Below, one piece after another: positions 15,354 through 22,856 of a stretch of 36,543 nt of DNA. A model generated the notes under the pieces. It did not search any database and had not been told where the DNA came from. It saw only the letters and a program-made list of their open reading frames with translations. The stretch comes from Ruminococcus sp. Its GTDB lineage: Bacteria > Bacillota > Clostridia > Oscillospirales > Acutalibacteraceae. The position numbers and the translations under genes are program-made. Positions within the stretch are counted from its first letter, which is position 1, and each line of letters opens with the position of its first letter. The stretch lies in the NCBI GenBank assembly GCA_022779485.1, contig JALFTC010000021.1, positions 1-36,543 on the forward strand, read 5' to 3'.

Positions 15354-15701
15354 TCAGGGGTATGTTTTTGGAAAATTAGATTTTGGTTGAACTATACTTA
15401 ATCCTTCCATTAACCATCGATATTGCTTAGGTGTGATTGTCTGACATTCATCGGCTTTTCTCGGCCAGTGAAACCTTCCGTTTTCCAGTCTTTTGTACAG
15501 CAAAAGAAATCCGTCACCCTCCCAATACAGACCTTTTATTCTATCTGTTCTTCTGCCACAGAACAGAAACAGAGCATTAGCACAAGGGTCGAGATTAAAT
15601 TGTTGTTCTACTATGGTTGCAAGTCCGTCTATTCCTCTGCGAAGGTCAGTGTATCCGCAAGCCAGGTAAACGGGGCAATTACAGTTAAAGTCATTAAGCA
15701 T
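15354..15701 (-). CDS. tnpB: IS66 family accessory protein TnpB (Orf2)
   Basis: 115 aa, the standard TnpB length. Contains YLACGYTDLRRGIDGLA, LFLFCGRRTDRIKGLYWEGD and RFHWPRKADE, all diagnostic of the IS66 Orf2 protein. TnpB assists transposition together with TnpA and the large transposase TnpC; its biochemical role is not settled. The frame itself is intact, but no tnpC follows: the next sequence on this strand is a terminator and the MNT remnant. It therefore cannot support transposition on its own. Confidence 0.93.
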   Translation of the reverse strand: MLNDFNCNCPVYLACGYTDLRRGIDGLATIVEQQFNLDPCANALFLFCGRRTDRIKGLYWEGDGFLLLYKRLENGRFHWPRKADECQTITPKQYRWLMEGLSIVQPKSNFPKTYP

Positions 15702-16026
15702 TTTTCATAGCCCTCAGTACCGCCGTTAGGGTGCACTCGTCTGCTCCATTATGAATGTCGGCGATGAAATCATTTCTTCTGATAGAAAACATAGGTGAGT
15801 TGGCGTTTGCTTCCGGCTATACGGACACTTCTATGAATTGAGGATTGTTTTTCTGAGTGTAGGCTTCATATACCTTTTTCTGTCTGCTCCAATATGTACT
15901 CACCGGGATGTTATTCTCTCTGCACCATTTAGCTACGCTCAAGCCGCTATTGTTACATTCTTTAACCTGTTTTGACCACAGCGCTATGTTTTGCTCCTGC
16001 CTTAATGTTCTGATACCGTTTTTCAT
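15694..16026 (-). pseudogene. tnpA: IS66 family TnpA (Orf1), interrupted by an in-frame TAG
   Basis: The first 69 codons encode a helix-turn-helix protein (SGLSVAKWCRENNIPVSTYW, typical TnpA), ending at TAG after NPQFIEVSV. Reading through in the same frame gives 40 more codons (FIADIHNGADECTLTAVLRA), the expected TnpA C-terminus, ending TAA inside the start of tnpB (8-base overlap). The total of 110 codons equals a normal TnpA. A single nonsense change has split it. Confidence 0.85.
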
Positions 16027-16142
16027 AGGTCACTCTCCAATCTTTTGGATTGTAGACGATCGAATACAATCATCTACTACTTTTATCATACATATTTTCC
16101 CATGTCTTTATTTATCAGACAAGACGGGGCATGGTTTGACGG

Positions 16143-17250
16143 TTACATATTATCTCTCTTAAGTTTCATTGATGAGTGAACATATTTATCTAAAGTAGTC
16201 CTTACGCTTGAATGTCCCAATATTTCGCTTAATGATTTAATATCAAATCCCTGTTCAACACATTTGGTTTCAAAAGTATGTCTTAAACTGTGAAAGTTTA
16301 TGTTATCTATTCCGCTTTGCGAAATATATTTCTTGAATTTATTTTGCATTACCCTTGTCTCTACAATTGATGAAATTTGACCGGATAAGAAATACGCTTT
16401 GGGATTGTTCAAAAAAAGAGCGAGTAACTTAATAAGATGTTCTTGAAGGGGGATTGTCCGTATTCCTGATGTGCTTTTGGGTTCTGTGATAACAATTCTG
16501 GTTTTTCTCTCTGAGTTACCCTTGCCATATTGTAGTTTTTGCATTGTTTTATTTATTTTCATTACTTGATCTTCTGTGGAAATATCACCACACCTAAGAG
16601 AACACAATTCTCCTATTCTGATCTCGGTATACATACATAACAAAATTCCCATTTTGTATCTATCGGGATTTTTCAGTAATGTATTATGTAACAACCCTAA
16701 TTCATAATCAGAAAGTATCCTCATTTCATTGTTTCTTTCCTTTATACGGATATTATCAAAATTACATCTTATTGTCATACCCTCATGCTGTGCATAAGTG
16801 ATAGTATTTTTAACAATAGTAAGTAAATCGGCTAATGTTTTGGGCGAAAGACTTTTGTGGGATATAATGTTACCGTATCTTAGTTTTTCATTGACAAATT
16901 CTTCAAGTACCTTCGTTGATATTTCAGATAGTCTATATTTTCCAAGAGACGGCTTAAGGTGATTATCAATTGAATTCTTATATCTAATATATGTGGATTC
17001 TTTTACCCTGTTTTTTGATGATACCAACCATCTGTCAAACCATTGACTTATATAAATATCGTTTTCATTTTCTTTTTAATCGATATTAAGAGTACAGTTT
17101 ATCCGTGCTAATGTCTGTTTTTCCTTTGCCTCTTTATATGATTTCCCGTACACTGATTTGTATTTTGCCCTATTATTCTCATAGCGAAAAATATATCGTG
17201 CTTCCCAACGACCATCTTGTCTTTTGTAAATATTCTCCTCTTCTTGACAT
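16143..17250 (-). pseudogene. Tyrosine recombinase (ICE/Tn-type integrase), broken by a frameshift and a stop codon
   Basis: The 294-codon 3' part has the catalytic core: Arg in EIRIGELCSLR, HSLRHTF (HxxR), LGHSS and Tyr in TLDKYVHSS. The 5' part (17076-about 17240) encodes the Arm/AP2-like N-terminus NIYKRQDGRWEARY and YGKSYKEAKEK. The two are in the same frame, separated by one TAA at 17076-17078 and 16 further codons. The natural start ATG (17248-17250, after GGGGG) reads MSRRGE, but a missing two-base step in GGAGAATATT throws the frame before NIYKRQDG. Restored length would be about 375 aa, typical of such integrases. No intact excisionase or attachment sites were found. Confidence 0.85.
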
Positions 17251-17517
17251 ATAAACCCCCGGATACAATACGGCAATTTTGACCATTAAACGAGTTAATA
17301 CATAAAATATGCATAAAAATTCATACAAAATATTACATTTTTCTCGATAAAGCGACATTTATTTATTGACAAAAATGATAAGAATGTATATACTTTTACA
17401 TAGAATATTGTATGTGTTTTCTATTCGTAAAGGCAATACTCTACGAAAATTATATAAATATTACTATTTATATGTTTATTATATGTATTCATTTCAATTA
17501 TATTTGAGGGATAGATA

Positions 17518-17604
17518 ATGGTCAAGTTCAAATCCAAAACCAAAGATTGTCAATTGAAGGTACGTGCAAAATTATCATTTGACGAAAATGTATGTATTAT
17601 GTAG
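17518..17604 (+). other. Doubtful 28-aa reading frame
   Basis: ATG preceded by GAGGG at 7 bases, encoding MVKFKSKTKDCQLKVRAKL and 9 more residues to TAG. The good ribosome site is the only support; no family recognised. Confidence 0.2.
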
Positions 17605-17647
17605 TGTATAATTCGCCGATATTGATTTGCGGTTTGTACATAAGATT

Positions 17648-17731
17648 CCTTAAATTAATGAATTGCAAATTATCAGTAAATCGTGCAGTTTGTCAGTTTT
17701 TTGACTAATTTAAGGTGATATATCGTATTAT
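17648..17731 (+). promoter_or_regulatory. Long-spaced inverted repeat and weak promoter of the secretion-like operon
   Basis: CCTTAAATTA (17648-17657) and TAATTTAAGG (17706-17715) are a perfect 10-base inverted repeat 48 bases apart. The right arm overlaps TTGACT (17701-17706), a possible -35 paired with TATTAT (17726-17731) at a long 19-base spacing. A poor spacer plus flanking operators would suit an activator or looping regulator. Confidence 0.45.
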
Positions 17732-17796
17732 AGGGGTACAGTAAATATTGCAGAGAGATCTGCTTATTGAATAATTTTTTTTAAGGAGAGTTGGTT

Positions 17797-19362
17797 ATGA
17801 TTATAAGCCAAAAAACAAAAACTAAAAAAATATTCGGTGTATTGTTTGCGATAGTAATGCTTTTAAGCGTTATGTTCACAACAGTTGCACAGGTATCCGC
17901 GAATTCTGAAACAGTTGAAGAGGTAAACGCTGTTAAGGAATGCGTTGTTAAGGTAAGGGTAGTTTATTTTGACGGAAATGCAAACAGTTCAAAAGAAATT
18001 GCGTATGCAACAGGTTTTTTCATCAGCAATGACACTTTGTTGACATCAGCACACTTGTTTAATGACGTGACTATTGATGATGCAAAATATGCATGGAGAA
18101 GTTCAAAAGTTTCAAACGAACCATTTAACAAGGATAACATTAAATACCAGGTAGTAGTTCCCGGTAACACTGCTATTGAAGCCTCTGTTATAAAAACCTT
18201 TGATGCATTTGATGTTTCAGTTGTTAAGATTAAAGAATCCTACACTTCAGAGCTTGCTGTTTTAGGTGATAGTGCCCCATATACATCAACTGCTGAGGTT
18301 TTCGCTTTAGGTTTTCCTGCTGTGAAGGAAAGACTTCAAACAGTTCAGTATAACAACCAAGATAATGTTACTGTATCCAAAGGAACAGTTGAAAGTGTTG
18401 AAACTAAATCACTCTTTGGTAATACAACTGCTGAGTTGATTGCCCATTCAGCAAAAATCACATCAGGTAATTCCGGAGGACCTCTTGTTAACAGCAAAGG
18501 AGAGGTAATCGGTATTAACGCTTATGCTGATAGACTAACCGGTCAATATTATTATGCTATTTCAATTAACCAGGTTAAGGAACAGTTAGAGAAATTCCAG
18601 TATGATTATCAGTCATCATCAGGCTCTGTTATAGATTCAGATGATAACGAAGGAGCAGAAGTTGAACCGACAGAAGCAGAATCAGAAACAACAGAGGTAG
18701 CAACAGTTCCTACTGTTGCCACTGCTCCGGTAAACGATGAAGCAGATTCAAGCACAGATTTAACACAGATTATTATTATTGCAGCTATTGCAGTTTTAGT
18801 AATTGTTCTTGTAATAGTTGTGATTATAATTATTCTAAATAGCAAGAAGAAAAAATCTCCTGTTCCTGTACAGGCAAAACCAACAACACAGTCCCCTGTA
18901 GTTAACAGACCTGTTCCACCGGTAGGACAATCAGTTCCGCCAACCCCACAACCTTTTGCTCCAAGAACAATGGGCGGTTCACAGACAGTAATGAATAACG
19001 ACGGTGCAGGCGAAACAAGCGTACTTAATGAAGGGGCAGGCGAAACAACAGTTCTCGGTTATCAGGCAACCGGCGGTAGCTTGGTTAGAAAGAGTAATGG
19101 TGACAGAGTAGTCATCAACAAGCCGGAGTTTGTTATTGGTAAAGAAAGAAGAAGAGTAGATTATTGCATTTCCAATAATAACTCAATCAGTAGAACCCAT
19201 GCAAGAATTAGAGTAAGAGCCGGTAAGTGCTACATCAGTGATTTGGGTGCAACAAACTTCACATTCGTAAATGGCAATAAGCTTGTTCCAAATCAGGAGG
19301 TTGCTCTTAACAAGGGTGATATTGTTAAACTATCAGATGAAGAATTTGAATTTTTAGGATAA
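17797..19362 (+). CDS. Membrane-anchored HtrA-like serine protease with cytoplasmic FHA domain
   Basis: 521 aa from the ATG at 17797 (AAGGAGAG upstream). Order: N-terminal signal/anchor (12-35); trypsin-like protease domain outside the cell (about 40-270) with H86 in LTSAHLF, D139 in FDVSVVKI and S226 in SGNSGGPL, an apparently complete triad; acidic linker; TM helix (325-348); Pro-rich cytoplasmic linker; FHA domain (about 430-521) with IGK at 448, SRTH and FVNGN. FHA domains bind phosphothreonine. Just before it are two repeated motifs, GAGETSVL (T407) and GAGETTVL (T417/T418), very like phospho-acceptor sites that FHA proteins carry. No PDZ domain. It heads the operon, 13 bases before the phosphatase, so it probably links kinase signalling inside to proteolysis outside. 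Confidence 0.88.
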   Translation: MIISQKTKTKKIFGVLFAIVMLLSVMFTTVAQVSANSETVEEVNAVKECVVKVRVVYFDGNANSSKEIAYATGFFISNDTLLTSAHLFNDVTIDDAKYAWRSSKVSNEPFNKDNIKYQVVVPGNTAIEASVIKTFDAFDVSVVKIKESYTSELAVLGDSAPYTSTAEVFALGFPAVKERLQTVQYNNQDNVTVSKGTVESVETKSLFGNTTAELIAHSAKITSGNSGGPLVNSKGEVIGINAYADRLTGQYYYAISINQVKEQLEKFQYDYQSSSGSVIDSDDNEGAEVEPTEAESETTEVATVPTVATAPVNDEADSSTDLTQIIIIAAIAVLVIVLVIVVIIIILNSKKKKSPVPVQAKPTTQSPVVNRPVPPVGQSVPPTPQPFAPRTMGGSQTVMNNDGAGETSVLNEGAGETTVLGYQATGGSLVRKSNGDRVVINKPEFVIGKERRRVDYCISNNNSISRTHARIRVRAGKCYISDLGATNFTFVNGNKLVPNQEVALNKGDIVKLSDEEFEFLG

Positions 19363-19375
19363 TCGAAGGTAAGTT

Positions 19376-20143
19376 ATGAATTATTTGACAGCTATACATA
19401 CCGATGTAGGTATAAAGAAAAAAACTAATCAGGATTCATGTTTAATAATGAAAGCTAAAACAGACATCGGCGATGTATTACTGGCTGTTGTATGTGATGG
19501 AATGGGTGGCCTTGCTAAAGGTGAGGTCGCCAGTTCCAATGTTATTAAAGCTTTTTCTAATTGGTTTGAAAACACTTTGCCTTCTATTATCGGTGGAGGG
19601 AACATAAAGAACGAGGTGTTTAACAGTTGGGAAAATCTTGTACTTGATATGAATAAAAAAATATCAACATATGGTCGTTCCCAAGGCATCAGCCTTGGAA
19701 CGACTGTTGCATCTTTATTGTTTGTAGGTTCTGAATATTTCATAATGAACATCGGAGATTCCAGAGTTTATAGTTTTTCTGACAAAGTTTATCAATTAAC
19801 AAAAGACCAGACTTTTATCCAGAGAGAAATTGATTCGGGCAGAATGACACCCGAAGAGGCCGAAATGAGTTCACAACGAAATGTTTTGTTGCAATGCGTT
19901 GGCGCTATTGATTATATAAATCCGGATTATTATGTAGGTAATGTGGTTGTCGGTCAGGTTTATATGTTGTGTTCCGATGGTTTTAGGCATGTAATATCTG
20001 AACAAGAGCTGTATGAATATCTCAATCCAAATGTGTTGGTTGATGAGCAGACTATGAAAAATAATGCAGCGTACTTGACCGAACTAAATAAATATAGGCG
20101 TGAACCGGATAATATATCTGTAATTTTAATAAAAGTGGATTGA
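19376..20143 (+). CDS. PP2C-family Ser/Thr protein phosphatase
   Basis: 255 aa, a soluble metal-dependent phosphatase close in length to PrpC/Stp1. Metal-binding motifs are present: an early NQDS, VVCDGMGG (D41, G44), LGTTVASLL, MNIGDSRVYSF, CSDGFRHV (usual SDGL) and the C-terminal PDNISVILI (DN). It should dephosphorylate the products of the two kinases in the same operon. It begins 13 bases after the protease-FHA gene and ends 10 bases before kinase 1. Confidence 0.94.
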   Translation: MNYLTAIHTDVGIKKKTNQDSCLIMKAKTDIGDVLLAVVCDGMGGLAKGEVASSNVIKAFSNWFENTLPSIIGGGNIKNEVFNSWENLVLDMNKKISTYGRSQGISLGTTVASLLFVGSEYFIMNIGDSRVYSFSDKVYQLTKDQTFIQREIDSGRMTPEEAEMSSQRNVLLQCVGAIDYINPDYYVGNVVVGQVYMLCSDGFRHVISEQELYEYLNPNVLVDEQTMKNNAAYLTELNKYRREPDNISVILIKVD

Positions 20144-20153
20144 GTGGGATACT

Positions 20154-21881
20154 ATGTTAGAAATTGGTTCATTAATTGACGGAAAATATAAAATTTTGAA
20201 TGTGGTCGGCAAGGGCGGTATGAGCGTTGTATATCTTGCCATGAATGAAAGAGCCAACAAACAGTGGGCTATAAAGGAAGTTCGCAAGGATGGTATTCAA
20301 AATTTTGAAGTAGTTAAACAAAACCTTATAGTCGAAACAGATTTATTAAAGAAACTTGATCATCCCCATTTGCCAAGTATCATAGATGTTATTGATGGTG
20401 ATGGTACGTTTCTTATAGTAATGGATTATATTGAAGGTAAACCCCTTAGTGATGCACTCAAAAACAGCGGTGCCCAGAGTCAAGAAGATGTTATTGAATG
20501 GGCAAAACAGCTTTGTGATGTTTTGGGTTATCTTCATTCAAGAAAGCCTCCAATCATTTATCGTGATATGAAACCATCTAATGTTATGCTAAAACCGGAT
20601 GGTAATGTTATGCTGATTGATTTTGGTACTGCAAGAGAGTTTAAGTCAACAAGTGTTGCGGATACAACCTGTCTTGGAACTCAGGGCTATGCTGCACCTG
20701 AACAATTTGGAGGACAAGGTCAGACTGATGCAAGAACCGATATTTATTGTCTTGGAGCAACAATGTATCATCTTGTTACAGGTCATAACCCTTGTACACC
20801 ACCATATGAAATGTATCCTATCAGGCAGTGGAATCCTATGTTGTCCTCAGGACTTGAGGAAATTATCACTAAGTGTACGCAGAGAAATCCAAATGATCGT
20901 TATCAGTCTTGTGCAGAGCTTTTGTATGCACTTGACCATTATACCGATCTTGATATCGAAAATAAAAAGGTGCAGTCCTTTAAATGGAAAGTGTTTATTA
21001 CATCCATTATTTTAACGATTGTCACCTTGATAGGCACTTTGGGATTTAGTGTTGCATTATCGGTGAAAAAAAGCTCTACATATGATTATTACCTTGAAAC
21101 TGCAGAAATGGTAAAATCAGATCAAGATGAATCAACAAAATATTATTTAAATGCATTAAGTGTTAATCCAAAGGATATTAGGGCATACGAGGGAATGCTC
21201 AACCTGTTTCTTGATGACAATGTGCTTGAGGAAAGCGAGGAGAGTGTGCTTAACAAAGAGCTTCTCCTAACTTACAAGGATGAAATTGTTGAAAGCGAAC
21301 CACAGGAATATGCAGACAAAATTGCATATCCGTTGGCGCAGGCATTCTTTTTTGCTTATGAACCTGACGAAGGAAGAAGTACAGGCATTGATAAATCGGT
21401 TAAGTGGTTTAAAGATGTTGAGAAATACAGCAATAATGCTCAAAATATAGAACGCTCAAAACTGCTCAGAAGTATGGCTGAATACATAGAGAAAAATAAG
21501 TCTTCAAAGATTCAATATAACGGCGATCCGGGTATTGATTATTCGGAATATTGGAAGAAATTAAAAGAGCTGTGTGAAGCCGGTGTTAATGACAACGGAG
21601 AAATCGAGAATTTCAGGATTACGCTTTTAATATATAGGTTTGTAGCGATTACAATTGATGACAAATTGGATGAGTTTGATAAAGCCGGTATTAAATTCGA
21701 CGCAATAGGTAAACAAATTAAAATGATTAGTGATAATACTGAAGAAATTTGTAAAACAGCTAAATTTGAAAATGAGTCCGAAGAACAAGATCGTAATACA
21801 ATGAACAGTATAGATGCTACTATTGATAATATAAGTAAAAAAATGTCGTCAAGACTGAATCAGGAGGTAGAAAATGAATAA
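20154..21881 (+). CDS. Membrane Ser/Thr protein kinase 1 with C-terminal TPR-like domain
   Basis: 575 aa. Cytoplasmic Hanks-type kinase domain (about 10-262): Gly loop GKGGMSVV, Lys41 in WAIKEV, catalytic loop YRDMKPSN (Asp138), DFGTAR (Asp156) and APEQF. Then a TM helix (281-303) and a 270-residue helical tail with TPR-like features (YYLNALSVNPKDIRAYEGML). With one TM helix the tail is expected outside the cell, unlike the PASTA repeats of PrkC/PknB kinases. All residues needed for catalysis are present, so it should be active; it has YRD in place of HRD. The stop overlaps the next gene by 8 bases. Likely substrates are the FHA-linked E-T-x-V-L motifs in this operon (inference). Confidence 0.93.
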   Translation: MLEIGSLIDGKYKILNVVGKGGMSVVYLAMNERANKQWAIKEVRKDGIQNFEVVKQNLIVETDLLKKLDHPHLPSIIDVIDGDGTFLIVMDYIEGKPLSDALKNSGAQSQEDVIEWAKQLCDVLGYLHSRKPPIIYRDMKPSNVMLKPDGNVMLIDFGTAREFKSTSVADTTCLGTQGYAAPEQFGGQGQTDARTDIYCLGATMYHLVTGHNPCTPPYEMYPIRQWNPMLSSGLEEIITKCTQRNPNDRYQSCAELLYALDHYTDLDIENKKVQSFKWKVFITSIILTIVTLIGTLGFSVALSVKKSSTYDYYLETAEMVKSDQDESTKYYLNALSVNPKDIRAYEGMLNLFLDDNVLEESEESVLNKELLLTYKDEIVESEPQEYADKIAYPLAQAFFFAYEPDEGRSTGIDKSVKWFKDVEKYSNNAQNIERSKLLRSMAEYIEKNKSSKIQYNGDPGIDYSEYWKKLKELCEAGVNDNGEIENFRITLLIYRFVAITIDDKLDEFDKAGIKFDAIGKQIKMISDNTEEICKTAKFENESEEQDRNTMNSIDATIDNISKKMSSRLNQEVENE

Positions 21882-22371
21882 CGCCGAAAGTATAATTTCT
21901 ACCCTGGAAACCTGTTTTAACATTTTTATTGCTTTTACTGTACTGTTTTTCGTAATTTCTGTGGTGTTGTTTTTCTTGTTCGACATCAGAACAATATTTA
22001 GCATTAGAACAGGAAGAGCAAAAAGCAAAACAATCAAAGAAATGCAGGAAGTGAATAGCAAGACCGGGCGACTGAGGGTTGGCGGTAAAACAGTTACTGC
22101 TCAACTGTCAGAAAAGGACAGAGAGATATTTGGGAACCAACAACCGAACCCTGATTCTCCTCCTGTTCCTGAATATGAGTATACTGCCGGGAGTGCCGAA
22201 ACAGAAGTATTGTCGACTAATAACAGTGAATATTTTCCTGATACACCACCAACAGAACAGTTAAGCAATATGACGGCTGATGAACAGAATAACAATAGAC
22301 AAATTATTGATGTGCATTTCCAAGTTTATGAGAAGAATATTGTGGTTCATTCAGATGAAATGATTGTTTAG
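21874..22371 (+). CDS. Single-TM protein with Thr/Pro-rich cytoplasmic tail (candidate phospho-adaptor)
   Basis: 165 aa; no family recognised. One TM helix (about 17-39) is followed by a basic stretch (RTGRAKSKTIKEMQ), a small GRLRVGGKTV segment and a disordered acidic tail with SAETEVLS and PPTEQLS. E-T-x-V-L resembles the motifs in the protease-FHA protein and known FHA ligand sites, so the tail may be phosphorylated and recruit FHA partners. The start (ATG, AGGAGG 6 bases upstream) lies within the kinase 1 stop region: translational coupling. Confidence 0.75.
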   Translation: MNNAESIISTLETCFNIFIAFTVLFFVISVVLFFLFDIRTIFSIRTGRAKSKTIKEMQEVNSKTGRLRVGGKTVTAQLSEKDREIFGNQQPNPDSPPVPEYEYTAGSAETEVLSTNNSEYFPDTPPTEQLSNMTADEQNNNRQIIDVHFQVYEKNIVVHSDEMIV

Positions 22372-22391
22372 TGAATTTTTGTGAGGGGATA

Positions 22392-22856
22392 ATGAAGAAT
22401 TTAACTTTATTTAGAATATCAATTTTTTGCATATTACTATCTTCGCTTTCTATTTTGCTCACTTACTTTGGTGATTACAATGGAACGATATTAAATAAAT
22501 TTGTTGCCTATTTTGTTGGGATTAGCTTTTGGTTTTTCTTGATAACAGGTAATATTATTTATGGTGTAATTAATTATCGCAGAAAAAAAGAAGAAGAAAA
22601 ATTAAAGGTAAAGAGAAAATCAAAGATCAAGCCCGGTGTAATTTCTTTTTTTTCAAATCGATATGCATTTGTATTTGATATTATGGTTGTTTTGTCATTT
22701 GTATTATGTTTGATATTTTATTTCATACCGGTATGGAATGGAAAAATAGAAATATTCTTTATTTCTGTATTTATTTTTTCTATGCATATGCACAGCTTTT
22801 TTAATGGCGTGAATTATAAATATATTAGTAAAAAAAAGGAGAGTAGAGACAGATGA
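22392..22856 (+). CDS. Four-TM membrane protein, unknown function
   Basis: 154 aa with about four predicted helices (6-27, 36-58, 90-112, 118-137) and a basic loop KKEEEKLKVKRKSKIK between the second and third. No family recognised. The ATG at 22392 follows GAGGGG at short spacing; a GTG at 22371 is also possible. The stop overlaps the start of the giant gene by 4 bases (ATGA), so the two are translated together; a role in export or anchoring of the giant protein is conceivable. Confidence 0.7.
   Translation: MKNLTLFRISIFCILLSSLSILLTYFGDYNGTILNKFVAYFVGISFWFFLITGNIIYGVINYRRKKEEEKLKVKRKSKIKPGVISFFSNRYAFVFDIMVVLSFVLCLIFYFIPVWNGKIEIFFISVFIFSMHMHSFFNGVNYKYISKKKESRDR

Larger units (their letters stand above)
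15354..16026 (-). mobile_element. IS66 family element remnant (tnpA-tnpB only)
   Basis: Only the two small genes of the usual tnpA-tnpB-tnpC set remain; the transposase is gone and tnpA has a stop codon. I could not identify terminal inverted repeats, so the true ends are unknown and probably lost. Confidence 0.8.
17251..17796. other. 546-base AT-rich intergenic region before the secretion-like operon
   Basis: Very AT-rich. Holds the integrase leader, a doubtful 28-codon ORF (17518-17604) with a GAGGG site, the inverted repeat 17648-17715 and a possible promoter. No RNA gene or family repeat recognised. Confidence 0.6.

Noticed and set aside
15694..17078. In-frame TAG in tnpA and TAA in the integrase as signs of stop-codon recoding
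   Set aside because: Different stop codons, both in mobile-element genes, alongside a frameshift, a missing tnpC and a degraded MNT gene. Ordinary decay explains it; long intact genes nearby use TAA, TAG and TGA as stops.
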